Assembly: GCA_037043455.1 (NCBI GenBank)
Contig: JAWPHD010003278.1
Coordinates: 159,498 to 223,497 of the forward strand
Direction: 5' to 3'
Length of the DNA: 64,000 nucleotides
DNA from: Cyrtodaria siliqua
Lineage: Eukaryota; Mollusca; Bivalvia; Adapedonta; Hiatellidae
Shown: positions 9,707 to 20,054 of the stretch, piece by piece
How the letters are laid out: each line of letters begins with the position of its first letter
Position numbering within the stretch: the stretch's first letter is position 1
The notes under the pieces: generated by a model
What the model was told of the DNA's origin: nothing
Database searches by the model: none
Seen by the model: only the letters and a program-made list of their open reading frames with translations
Made by a program: the position numbers and the translations under genes

Positions 9707-11707
9707 CTGTTGAAAGTTAACATAGATACATAAACGGGAAACCAATCCATCTTGTCTGCCTTCTATCTTTCCTACCTACCTTATACCTGCTGGTACCCTT
9801 CAGAAAGAGAGATGAAACGGGGTTTTATATCCTGTTCATATTAGGTTTTATCATATAAATCTTACATAGTTCACTGAAATGTTTCCCCTAATAGCAGATG
9901 CCCTTTCCCCACTCACCTTTCAATTATTTTGAATCTGTCGAAAATGTGTGTATTAAATACATACAAATCTATGTCAGATAAGAAATACTAGATGGGTGTT
10001 CCGTGGAACACGTGTCGCCTGTCAGCGCTTTTTCAGTATAACTAGTTTTTTTGGATCCAGATAAACTGGCCTGACAGTTTTCGTGAAGAAAAAAAGAATA
10101 TTTTAACCCATATAATGACCTTCAGTGTGACCTTGACCGTTATATTTTAGTATTGTCATGTCGATGTTGTCATGACAAAGTGTATATTGAAAGATTGATG
10201 AAGAAATGAAAAGAATTGAGAAAGTTATAGCCAACGGTAAGTTTTCGTGAAGAAAAAATAGTATTTAACCCATATAATGACCTTCTGTGTAACCTTGACC
10301 TTTATATTTTAGTATGGTCATGTGGATGTTGTCATGATGAGTATATATTGAAAGATTGATTGATGAAGAAATATCAAGAAATGAGAAAGTTATAGCCGTT
10401 AAGTTTTTGTGACGGACGGACGGACGACGGACAGACGACAAAATGATCCCTATGACACAAAAAAAATTATATTGTGCAAGATCAAACCACCTTTACCCAC
10501 CTTTTTAATTATGTTGAATCTCTCGAAAATATTCGTCTTAAATACATAAAAATCTATGTCAGATAAGAAATAAAATATGTCAGCGGCTTTATATTGCGCA
10601 AGATCAAAACCTGGTTCTTGGGACTTGAATCACATCAAAACCGGGAGCCTACGGTCCTTGGTATCGATGATCTTCAAGTCCCGCCCACCAGGTACTGATC
10701 TGGGACAATACAAACACGCTTATATCAATGCCTAGCAGCGTCAAAGCATATTTCTATACTTGATAATATATGCTATGGTCAATGACGTCACGTCACTTTA
10801 ACGGAACTGGAGTCGATGTGGAAGCATTTATGTGTCTCAATCCTAGTATAAACAAAACCATCATAATTGTTCAGTTGAATATTCAATGTGTATACATAAT
10901 TATACTGAGAAAAATAAATTTAGCACCTAAAATGCATGTCATTTCCATAGATGAGATACAAAGCCGTTTATTTTCGAATGCCAACTCCTTTAAAGTAAGT
11001 AAAATCATGCAATAGTCTAAATTTGAACTGAATATTCTGATTTTGATACCTTATAAAGAAATCAAATGTTCTATTACCATATTTATAGGAGTGCAGCAAG
11101 GTAGATAAATAGCCAGAGCTAGAAAATACTTTGTTCTCCGAGCATTAAAGAATCTAAGACATAGCAAGAGTAGGCCATTGTTCCCAGATTCCTTCCCATC
11201 TCTCTAGGGCAACTATGTCATTTAAATTGTTTTGTCTTTTGATGGCTGCATGCAGCGAATGATTAGACTTCCTGCTGGACTTTGCATCTACTTTTTTCTG
11301 ACCAATCAAGAGTGCTGGATCAGGGACAGTGGACACCCATTCATGGTAATTAAATGACAGCCACGGATACTTCCGTCTGTTTCTTTGTCTAATTTCCCTA
11401 GTCTGAAGGACAGTGGACACCCATACATGGTAATTAAATTACAGCCAAGATACGTATGTCTTTTTCTTTGTCTAATTTCCCTAGACTTAGGGACAGTGGA
11501 AACCCATACATGCTAATTAAATTACAGCCAAGATACTTACGTCTTTTTCTTTGTCGAATTCCTCTAGACTGTGGGTCAGAAGACACTCATTCGCATAATT
11601 AAATGACAGCCACAGATACTAACGTCTTTTTCTTTGTCTAATTTCCCTAGACTGTGGGACAATGGAAACCCAGACATGGTATTTAAATGACATCAACAGA
11701 TACTTAC
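9707..11707 (-). other. TMCC intron (2,001 bp) containing a dispersed repeat and an exon-end tandem duplication
   Basis: The minus-strand donor GTAAGTA is at 11707 and the acceptor TTTCAACAG ends at 9707; the phase is 0 on both sides. The intron contains a dispersed repeat (about 9990-10460) and, just downstream of the donor, four degenerate copies of the exon end and donor (11312-11700). Confidence 0.85.
9990..10460. repeat. Dispersed repeat with 5' hairpin and GACGGACGG run
   Basis: The repeat starts around a short inverted repeat (GTGTTCCGTGGAACAC, about 9999-10014), then GTGTCGCCTGTC. It includes two internal half-copies sharing 'cccatataatgacctt', 'gtgaccttgacc' and 'gttttcgtgaagaaaaa', and closes with a GACGGACGG-rich run before 'acaaaatgatccctatg'. 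A second genomic copy with the same order, including a related hairpin (GTGTTCCTCGGAACAC), is at 43400-43745. Its class is not assigned. Confidence 0.75.
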
Positions 11708-11745
11708 GTCTTTTTCTTTGTCTAATTCCTCTAGACTGCGTGATA
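11312..11745 (-). repeat. Five-copy, 83-84-bp duplication of the TMCC exon end plus its splice donor
   Basis: The segment encoding the exon's last residues (SLEELDKEKD) plus the donor and about 45 bp of intron occurs at 11708 (native) and again at 11624, 11541, 11458 and 11375, spaced 84, 83, 83 and 83 bp. On the minus strand the junctions read GAC|GTAAGT (native), GAC|GTTAGT, GAC|GTAAGT, GAC|ATACGT and GAC|GGAAGT. One extra copy therefore keeps a consensus donor, one keeps a weaker GT, and two have lost GT. Copies at 11624 and 11541 also have a CCCACAG acceptor-like end 28 nt upstream. Confidence 0.9.
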
Positions 11746-11912
11746 TGTGCTGTATCGAATCCTCCGGGAGTTGGAGGGTGTTAGTGCTACTGCCAGCTCG
11801 GGGCTTTGTAATACTATCTGGGGACAGTTGACGCTTTGGAAGACTTGGACTTTTAGCGACGGGCTTCTTTACACCAGGTTTGAGCAATGGCAGGCGCCCC
11901 TCAGATTTTTTC
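11708..11912 (-). CDS. TMCC-family protein, N-terminal region exon
   Basis: First visible exon, 205 bp, minus strand. The acceptor CATTTCAG lies before 11912 and the donor GAC|GTAAGTA after 11708. It enters with one base of a split codon (phase 2) and ends in phase 0, matching the next exon. It encodes a basic, proline- and serine-rich stretch (KKSEGRLPLLKPGVKKPV ... SPSLPKRQLSPDS) followed by EDSIQHISRSLEELDKEKD. This resembles the low-complexity N-terminal region of TMCC proteins, but it is poorly conserved, so it is tied to the gene mainly by phase, splice sites and order. The last 28-37 bp are the part duplicated downstream. Earlier exons were not recognised. Confidence 0.82.
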
Positions 11913-12033
11913 CTGAAATGTATATGAAAAACGTAATTTAAAAACAAAATAATGGGTGCTCAGATATTGAGGGAATGGGTGGGTCAAACAAATTGGTAAA
12001 AACAACATTATAGGCAGAAAGGTTTATGGTTAA

Positions 12034-12344
12034 AGGGACACATGGCAATCTTGAGTTTTATATTAGGTATTTAAATTATTACAGAGATATATTAATCCTG
12101 TATCATTTTGACTTTAAAACTGCTGGCATATAATTAAATAAAAAAATTGAGAATTCTATTTCCTTCATTATTCTACATATTTTTAAAATATATTATTGGT
12201 GCAATATTATCAAAAGTCAATAATATGTAAAAACAATTTGCTTTGAACTATTCTAACAATTAATATTAATGATTGAACAAATTCAAGTTAAGAGAAAACG
12301 GAATGCCGCGAGTTTTTAACAAATCAAGATTGCCGTATGTCCCT
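12034..12344. mobile_element. TTAA-flanked MITE, AGGGACACATGGCAATC family
   Basis: TTAA at 12030-12033 and 12345-12348 brackets a 311-bp element. The TIRs are AGGGACACATGGCAATCTTG at the left and the complement of a right end reading CAAGATTGCCGTATGTCCCT. It is non-coding and AT-rich inside. Family members with the same subterminal order are at 31082-31389, 45593-45894, 53759-53950 (left part) and 39425-39880. Confidence 0.9.
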
Positions 12345-12544
12345 TTAAGAGTGAATAAACAAATAAATGTTGAACAGAAACAGTGAAAAATAAGAATACA
12401 GACATACAGAACAGACAAGAATATCCAACATAACAAAGGTATGCCTCAAATAATGCTACACTTGTATAGATAAGGATATTATTAAAATTCAGCACTTTCG
12501 CCCCTTCAGCTGAAAACGTGTGATGCGTTATATTCGTGAGTTAA

Positions 12545-13033
12545 AGGGACACTGTTCGTAAGTAAGCAGATATTGAGCATAACCAAATGACTGATTTTTA
12601 TTCAGTGAAATGTATATATGAAAACATTAGCACAGACACAGATAAGCCTGTAGTAATACAATCTTGAGTTTGAAAAAAAGTTTTATTTATTATATGTAAA
12701 TAATGTGGGACCCACCCACATTATTTACATTTTCTGCTGATCACATGACATCCATTATCGCATTAGCTTTTATACATTGTTTCTCATACGCAATACATCT
12801 GGCCCGGTTAGCTCAGTCGATAGCGAGCTCGATTATTATTACCCGCGAGTGTAATTTTAGTGTGGGTTACGAGTTCAACCCCACTTAGCGGTACTTGTTT
12901 TTTTGTATCGCTATTGAATTCCATCAAACAATCTTGGTTTTATTTAGTAAATATTCTATAATGGTTTGTGTGTTATGTTTGTCAAGGTAAGTAGTTTGCG
13001 TTTTATAAGCTAAAAGTTACGGACATTGTCCCT
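12545..13033. mobile_element. TTAA-flanked MITE carrying a tRNA-like segment
   Basis: TTAA at 12541-12544 and 13034-13037 brackets 489 bp with TIRs AGGGACACTGTTCGTAAGT and the complement of AGTTACGGACATTGTCCCT. The left TIR begins AGGGACA like the 12034 family, but the interior is different. It includes a GTGGGACCC/ACCCACA inverted repeat at about 12706-12725 and a tRNA-like stretch at 12799-12895. Confidence 0.85.
12799..12895 (+). other. tRNA-like sequence inside a MITE
   Basis: This plus-strand stretch has an A-box-like TTAGCTCAGTCGATAG and a B-box-like GAGTTCAACCCC, about 65 bp apart. The acceptor ends do not pair and the arms are irregular, so it is not called as a tRNA gene. It may be a tRNA-derived SINE head, or a tRNA pseudogene captured by the MITE. 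Confidence 0.6.
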
Positions 13034-13194
13034 TTAATATTAGCAAAAACTGAATAAAATATGTGTAAAAATCACTGTTGTTTATGTGCTTTTCAAGAGA
13101 GACAAAGCAATCTTTAAAGAAACTAACCAGCCAAATAACAGCAAAATTACACTACAAAGCCATTTATCAAAACTCCATTCAGGTGTTTAGGTCA

Positions 13195-13299
13195 TATAAT
13201 AATGTATGTGTCGATAAAAACTATAGGTTTATTCAAGGATTCTTAAAATAGCCACATTTTATAACACATGTACACTGTTTTCAAACCTACTGACAATGA

Positions 13300-13338
<39 letters not shown>

Positions 13339-13617
13339 CTTACATATTTTTAGAATCCAAACTCTACAGACACAATATAAACGTCGCAATATTTCTCCAC
13401 AATAGTGGCCCATAATTAATTGTGAACTAATATTATAATGGTAATTTTCAGTTTCCTGCCAACCGTATTGTCTTTAACTAGTCAGTCCAAAACCCAAAAC
13501 TAGAACATCGAATTAAGAGATACCAACTCACAATTCATTTTACACATTTTCAATCATAGGTATTTAAGAATCCTTGAATAAACCTATACTTTTAATCAAC
13601 ACATATACATTATTATA
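13195..13617. mobile_element. MITE with about 55-bp TIRs and an internal (TA)n tract
   Basis: The left end TATAATAATGTATGTGTCGA continues through 'ctataggtttattcaaggattctta'. The right end, ending 13617, is its complement with a few differences. The outermost TA could be the target duplication, which suits Tc1/mariner-type ends. An AT dinucleotide microsatellite of about 35 bp sits at 13303-13337. Confidence 0.83.
13303..13337. repeat. (AT)n microsatellite
   Basis: About 17 uninterrupted AT dinucleotides. Confidence 0.97.
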
Positions 13618-14325
13618 CAGGGCTTTTTCCAGGTATTTTGGGGAAAGGACCCTTGTAAATTTGGGAACTTTCTATCGTAAAACGACCAAATTGGGGAAGA
13701 TTTTTTTTTGACAAAATAGCCAATTGAGAATTGTTTACGTCAACAATTTGTAAGTTAGGGCGAGGCAAAAGACTAAAAGGTATTATAAGGAAAACTATTA
13801 CATCAATAACATACCACTTATATTTATAGTTAATGTAACATAAGGGATGTATCAGTACAACATGCATATAAAAAAACCTTCTTTTTTTTTGGAGATTTGG
13901 ATTTTTTCAATAATTGGGGTAAGAAAAGACACTATTTTGCATATGGAACGGGTCCTTTTTTTCGGCCCCGTGGGACACCTTTATGGATTTATTTGCCTTT
14001 ATGAATTCAATGGTGGATGTATACCTTAAAACAGTTTACCATGCCTTTACCATGGTGTCAATAGTTTAACTGTCTTTTATTTATACTGCCTGTATTTTTG
14101 TGACTTCTAAGAGTTTAATAGTATATCTGTGCCTTTAATAGTTTAATGGCCATACTGTGCCTTTAAGAGTGTATTATGGCCATATTGTGACACAGTTTTA
14201 AATTGTTAATATAAGCTCCTTTAAGATTGTAATGGATAATGGTGCCTTTACTGGTTTAATTTGAATATAGCAAATATTCTAACAACACACTGTATCCATC
14301 AGTTATATGGCTGCATATTATAAAA

Positions 14326-14570
14326 ATACTCTTCAAAATAATTTAAGAACCAGGTTTAGATTTGGGTAATTTTTTAAAGTGCTGCAATTGAATAATTTAC
14401 CAGTACTGTGTTGCTGTTTTTTGAATTTTTAAGTTTGGTCGTATTCTTTTACAACTGTTACATTACACACAGGTATTAACTTTTTATATAAATATGAAAT
14501 CAATAATATTAAAGATTAAATAATTATTACTGTTCTATATTGAGGTCCTTAAACTATTTTGAGGGGTATA
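14326..14570. mobile_element. Short MITE of the TACTCCTCAAAATA family
   Basis: The left end reads ATACTCTTCAAAATAATTTA and the right end is complementary to TATACCCCTCAAAATAGTTT, spanning 245 bp. Larger relatives are at 23162-23817 and 41859-42730. Confidence 0.7.
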
Positions 14571-14611
14571 CCGTATAATCCCTGATAATAACCCTGGGGG
14601 TGTACCATTTT

Positions 14612-14858
14612 TGAAAAAGGAAGTGGGGGTGGGGGTGAGGGGGAGTGGGGGTGGGGGGTGGTATTTAAATACATAATTTAACTTTATCAAGAAAACAAAC
14701 CAAAGTCCACATGTCAATCAATCAATTAATGCAGCAGATTTTAAGTTTTCTAGTGATTTTGTGTGTTCAATTATGAAGGAAACAGATCAACTGCATCTTT
14801 TTTGGTAAAAATATATTTCTGAAAAAAAAGTGGGGATGGGTGGGTGGGGTGTATTTAT
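14612..14858 (+). repeat. Two G-rich tracts with G-quadruplex potential
   Basis: The plus strand has five or more runs of at least three G separated by one to three bases at 14624-14661, and again at 14831-14850 (GTGGGGATGGGTGGGTGGGG). Both tracts are followed by similar sequence ('gtattta..aactttgtacagaaaa' or similar), so they are probably two halves of an old duplication of about 200 bp. Confidence 0.7.
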
Positions 14859-15009
14859 CAGTCATATCAACTTTGTACAGAAAATATGCTCTCGGTGTCT
14901 CATTGTTTGCACTTTTTCTGGCGATTGATTGCATTTTAAAGCACGCCGTCGGACAAGGTGACAAACTGTCGGAAAATTTCAGATTGTTTTTTATTCCCAA
15001 TAATAAATC

Positions 15010-15213
15010 ACCACGGGTGTGCATTCGTGGTTAATGGGATTATGCGCGGAGTAACTCGGAGTGTTTGTTCACTCCGCGTGACTCGACAATGGCGTACTTT
15101 CGCGAAGTGGATACTCCGAGTCCAAACACAGACTCGGCGTAGAATCGCGTGGCATTCGATGCTACCAGACTCGGCGAATCGAGTAAAGTGTGGGTTTCGC
15201 ACGAGCTGTACTG
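15010..15213. other. CpG-rich island-like segment of unknown function
   Basis: This stretch is distinctly richer in CG dinucleotides than its AT-rich surroundings (for example GCGCGGAGTAACTCGGAG, CGTGACTCGACAATGGCG, CGCGAAGTGG). It has partial inverted repeats of ACTCCG/CGGAGT. On the plus strand an ATG in good context (GACAATGG, ATG at 15089) opens a 17-codon frame ending in TAG. It might be a promoter or first exon, or a young GC-rich repeat. It abuts the MITE that starts at 15214. Confidence 0.4.
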
Positions 15214-15704
15214 TATACACTCAAGTGATATGAAAACGCAACACGGGAATTTCCGCTATATATTGTATATACTGCACACTTAATTGCACATAATATTTCA
15301 AAGAAATCCCAAGATGTTTTTTTAAAAAAAAGTTGCAGTTAACTAGAGAAAGGACACAACTGTGATGTTGTAGACGTTTTAATCACACTACACTTTGTAA
15401 CAAGAACTTCATCAATGTTGAAGTTGCTCTTCGAAAAATTGAGCTAGTTCAGTACTGTATTTAACGTAAATAGTTTGCAAAATTTTGCATCCTAAGTTTG
15501 CTCACATGATTGAGCCAAACGCGTACTCTGTGAATAATGAAACATTGCAGGAATACTATTTGCTGTATTATTTGTTGTTTTAGTGTTTTTTCCAAAAGGA
15601 AAGGTCTTACGTAGCCATGTACCATTCGATTAAAAGCAGAATATTGTACATACAATATATAGCGGAAATTCCCGTGTTGCGTTTTCATATCACTTGAGTG
15701 TATA
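15214..15704. mobile_element. MITE with 55-bp near-perfect TIRs
   Basis: The left end TATACACTCAAGTGATATGA continues through 'aaacgcaacacgggaatttccgc' to TATATATTGTAT. The right end (about 15651-15704) is its exact complement over about 55 bp. The terminal TA pairs look like a TA target duplication (Tc1/mariner type). A related 615-bp element, with matching internal order ('gagccaaacgcg', 'gtaccattcgat', 'atatatagcgg'), is at 61166-61780. No transposase is present. Confidence 0.9.
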
Positions 15705-15830
15705 TATCAGTGAATACAGATACTGACCGAGTTTTTGATATCTGGTAATGTTATATATCAGTGAATACAGATACTGACCGAGTTTTTGATATCTGGTAAT
15801 GATATATATCCGTGAATACAGACAATGCTT
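15702..15830. repeat. About 50-bp tandem duplication, 2.5 copies
   Basis: The segment TATATATCAGTGAATACAGA plus 'tactgaccgagtttttgatatctggtaatg' is repeated directly, with a third partial copy. It immediately follows the MITE end. Confidence 0.85.
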
Positions 15831-16640
15831 GGCAGATGACTGACATTTTGAATGACACCCTGTCTGGAACTTGATTGCCAGAATATATTTAAATATCGGG
15901 TCTTGGCATGTGAATTAAGTCTGCATGCTGCCAATTTATAATAATTCTTATTCATGGGTCTCTCCAATTGTTTGACAAAAATGATCGTTACGCAAAATAA
16001 AATATCTTGCAAATTGGAGATTTATTCTGCGAGAGCTTCCGTTGGTACGGAGTGAGTGAGATTACAATCATAATTTGCACTATTTTCTAATCAATCTTCA
16101 GCAGAAATTTAATAAGACGCTATATATTGATCTATATGATGGGAAATGCGAAATGTGAAATGTTTAAAAGTCTGCAATTTTTTTAGAGCAATTTTGTATA
16201 AAAAAAGAGAAAGAGAAGCTTTTGGCAACTTATAACAGCTACTTTAACAAAGCTTTTTTCTGAAATGAACATATTTCATATTCCATATTTTCCAAAATAA
16301 ATGTAACAAAGCATGACAATTTTTTAAACCTGGAGCAATAATACCGGAAAAAGAACTATATTCTTATACAAACAAATACTACAAGATTTCTGTAAGATTT
16401 CAAGAACACAAAATGCAGTAATCACTAGCAAATTTACCAGGCTATCAAATAGAAATTCATTCAAAGGGTTCAACGAGATAAATAATCCACTAAAAATGAC
16501 AACTGAAAAAAAAGAAAGAAAACAAAACTCAATGAGTTGAAGCAAATCAAATGTTTTTTTGTTTTTTTGGTAAATTTGATGCTGCTGTTTTTCTGGCTTC
16601 ATCCAAAAATTTGTTTATTGTTGTGTTTTTTTCAACAGTC
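15831..16640. other. AT-rich spacer, no gene seen
   Basis: Short open frames occur on the minus strand (15758-16012 and 16324-16602). They are low-complexity, lack a recognisable domain and are not supported as genes. Confidence 0.6.
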
Positions 16641-17046
16641 ATAGGTACAATAAACAAGAAATGTCACAGTAAGTGATAAATGGTGACGAATGTCCCCCGA
16701 AGAGATATTTTTTACCCTTGAATTCCAAGTGTGACCTTGACCTTTGAGTTACAGACCTTTTCCTTGCGCGCGACACACCTTCTCACTGTGACAAACATTT
16801 GTGTGAAGTTTCAAGCAATTTCCCTTCAGTACTTTTAAAGTTATGGCTGAAACATAGTCGTTTTGGACAAACAAACAAACAAATGGATGGATGGATAGTG
16901 CATATAATTATATCTATATGCCTCCCTTTGGTGGTGTGTGAGGGGGGTGGGGGTGAGGGAGTGTGTGTGTGGGGGGGGGATAGTGCGTATAATTATATCT
17001 ATATGCCTCCCTTTGGTGGTGTGTGAGGGGGGGGGGGAGGTGTGCT
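16640..17046. repeat. Dispersed repeat tail followed by a duplicated G-rich segment
   Basis: Positions 16660-16890 hold a dispersed-repeat type with 'gtgaccttgacctttgag' and an ACAAACAAACAAATGGATGG tail. A segment of about 90 bp containing GATAGTGCATATAATTATAT, then 'ggtggtgtgtgag', ends in long G runs and is present twice (about 16893-16978 and 16979-17040). Confidence 0.75.
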
Positions 17047-17047
17047 T

Positions 17048-17577
17048 AAAAAAAATCAATCAGATATTTTAGCCTTAAGTTCCAAAATCGATAAAAAAAT
17101 CAATCAGATATTTTAGCCTTAAGTTCCAAAATCGATAAAAAAATCAATCAGATATTTTAGCCTTAAGTTCCAAAATCGATAAAAAAATCAATCAGATATT
17201 TTAGCCTTAAGTTCCAAAATCGATAAAAAAATCAATCAGATATTTTAGCCTTAAGTTCCAAAATCGATAAAAAAATCAATCAGATATTTTAGCCTTAAGT
17301 TCCAAAATCGATAAAAAAATCAATCAGATATTTTAGCCTTAAGTTCCAAAATTGATAAAAAAATCAATCAGATATTTTAGCCTTAAGTTCCAAAATCGAT
17401 AAAAAAATCAATCAGATATTTTAGCCTTAAGTTCCAAAATCGATAAAAAAAATCAATCAGATATTTTAGCCTTAAGTTCCAAAATCGATAAAAAAATCAA
17501 TCAAATATTTTAGCCTTAAGTTCCAAAATCGATAAAAAAAATCAATCAGATATTTTAGCCTTAAGTTCCAAAATCGA
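17048..17577. repeat. 44-bp tandem array, 12 units
   Basis: Units contain TCAATCAGATATTTTAGCCT, then 'taagttccaaaatcgat' and an A7 tract. Starts are at 17056, 17100 and every 44-45 bp after. Units differ only at rare positions (for example ATTGAT near 17351) or by one extra A, so the array is young. Confidence 0.95.
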
Positions 17578-18310
17578 ACCAGTGAGTTGTAGTAATGCCC
17601 CATGACTTCTGGCATCCATCACACTCGATCTGCTTTAGATTACTGCACTACACACCTGATACTGTTTTGTTAAGCGAATTCAGTTCTCCAGACTGATAAG
17701 CTTTAAGCATAATGTGTGTTGTATGAACATTACATATTTACATGTACAAATACGTATTATTAAAAACAACTTTTGGATAAAGCGTTAATGTAAAATGTTT
17801 ACTCTTTAGTCATTACCATAAAAAAATATTGTGTAACAGCATTAATTTGTGTCAAACAGCTGACAAAAAGGCCGTTTATTTTTTCTTGCAAGCATCTACT
17901 AGTAAACGTTTGCTGGAGGCATAAAATGATTGTCATTCAATACCTCAAACGTCAATAAGCATCTACTGAGTATGACTGCGCTCTCTATTTTTTAAGCTAC
18001 TATGTGTGCACACGGGTATTTGGATCTCAATATTTATCGGCGATTTTTTAATGCGTTTTTGTAAGCATTAATTTCATTTTTAACGCGATTTTGTTTAAAA
18101 AAATCAGCGTAATTACGCAAAATGCATCTTTATAATCTGGAGCACAGAAATTACTTAGTACATATACATGATTTGTGTAAAGCACAACAGACTACTGAAG
18201 CAACAAGTGTCTAACTAAGCATAAATCAGGGATTGATTTTTTAATTATTCTTTTTGAAATTATATCATTAAAACTTTCTACATTATCCTTGCCTATAGAG
18301 TTCTAATTAA
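17578..18310. other. AT-rich spacer, no gene seen
   Basis: No recognisable coding, RNA or mobile-element signal. Confidence 0.55.
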
Positions 18311-18610
18311 TTTATTTCAGCCAGTCACATAAGTGTATGTGTGTACAGAGATATATTTTATTTATTTCAGCCAGTCACATAAGTGTATGTGTGTATAGAG
18401 TTATTTTTTATTTATTTCATGCAGCCTGTCACATAAGTGTACGTATGTGTGTACAGAGTTATATATTATTTATTTCAGCCAGTCACATAAGTGTATGTGT
18501 GTATAGAGTCATGTTTTATTTATTTCAGCCAGTCACATAAGTGTATGTGTGAACAGAGTTATATTTAATTTATTTCAGCCGGTCACATAAGTGTTTGTGC
18601 GTATAGTCTA
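18311..18610. repeat. 50-bp tandem array, six units, each with an acceptor-like TTTATTTCAG
   Basis: TTTATTTCAG starts units at 18311, 18361, 18411 (variant TTTATTTCAT), 18469, 18519 and 18569, followed by 'ccagtcacataagtgtatgtgtgt'. Spacing is 50 bp except one 58-bp unit. Confidence 0.93.
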
Positions 18611-18793
18611 ACTCCATTTTTAACAATATTTCAGTTACAAAGTGACATTATATATTCTTATACCTCACGTTTACACTCCTGTATAAATTTCCCATACCCT
18701 TAGCGTGAAGCAATTTTTACTGTTTACCGGTAAACAATTTCTACTGTCACACGATTGTGACTGGAAGTATAACAAGAGGTCAATGACCTTGAA

Positions 18794-19838
18794 GCTCTAC
18801 TGATAGGTTTTTGATAGGTAGATCAGCATTCCTGTGAAGTTTCATGAAAATCCATCAAGGAGTTTCAGAGGAGTAGTCGCTAAAAGTTTTCATTATATAA
18901 CTATGTAAACGAAGATGGCCGCTGGCGGCCATGTTTAACGTCGAATCAAAATAATTTTCGACAAGATCATGTCATACTGATCATTTTAGGAAAAGACGCA
19001 TATCAATATCACCTTTAGTTTTCAAGAAGAAGTCGCTGCAAACTTGTTTTTTTAGAAAATTTATTTTTAGCCGTGGCGGCCATCTTGAATTTCCAGCCGA
19101 CCTGAAATTTTGCTAGGATCAATTAGACATCAAGAGCAACATTCCGTCAAGTAGTTTTAGAGGAGTAGTCGCTACAAGTTTTCATTATATAACTCTATGT
19201 AAACAAAGATGGCCGCTGGCGGCCATGTTTAACGACGCATCAAAATAATTTTCGACAAGGATCAACATCATTCCATACTGATCATTTTAGAAAAAGTCCC
19301 ATATCAGTATCACATAGTTTTCAAGAAGTACTCGCTACAAACTTGTTTTTTGAAAATCTATTTTTAGCTGTGGTGGCCATCTTGAATTTCCTACCAACCT
19401 GAAATGTTGCTAGGATCATTTAGACATCAAGAGCAACATTCCTGTGAAGTTTCATGGAAATCCGTCAAGTAGTTTCAGAGGAGTAAGTCGCTACAAGTTT
19501 TTACTAAATAACTCTTTATGTAAACAAAGATGGCCACTGGCAGCCATGTTTTATGTCGAATCAAAGGATTTTCGACAAGGACCAACACCATGTCATGCTG
19601 ATCATTTTAGAAAAAGTCCCATATCAATATCACTTATAGTTTTCAAGAAGTAGTTGCTACAAACTTAATTTTTAAAAATCTATTTTTAGATTTGGTGGCC
19701 ATCTTGGATTTCCAATCAGTAGTTTCAGAGGAGTAGTCGCTACAAAAAAAGGTTTACGGACGGACAGACGGACGACGGACACCGCACCACGGCATAAGCT
19801 CTGCTGATCTCTGATCAGTAGAAGAGATCAGCAGAGCT
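18794..19838. mobile_element. Copy of the 320-bp-module element with terminal hairpin
   Basis: The left end GCTCTACTGATAGG is complementary to the AGTAGAGC-type right end of the family. Three diverged modules of about 300 bp follow, each with 'agtcgctacaa', 'gatcattttag' and 'ggccatcttg'. It then ends in a GACGGAC run and a hairpin with perfect 16-nt arms (AGCTCTGCTGATCTCT / AGAGATCAGCAGAGCT, 19797-19838). The element appears non-coding. Confidence 0.82.
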
Positions 19839-20054
19839 AAAATAGGTTTTTGGTTTTTCCAATAACGACACGCTTTGGCAATTGGGAATCGGCGGACGCT
19901 TATTAAAATACAGTTGAAGGTATGTCAATCGTAAGACGCTTGGTTTACCAAACAACAATAAACAAATGTGGCAAGCAGATTTGTTACTTTAAATCAAAAC
20001 CGGTATAAAAATATTTAAATAATTAATTTTTTTTTATTGGGATTTTTTCCCCTC

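Noticed and set aside
12799..12895. Functional tRNA gene
   Set aside because: The acceptor ends do not pair, the arms are irregular, and it lies inside a MITE.
17048..17577. CRISPR-like 44-bp array
   Set aside because: There are no variable spacers between repeats; this is simple tandem repetition.
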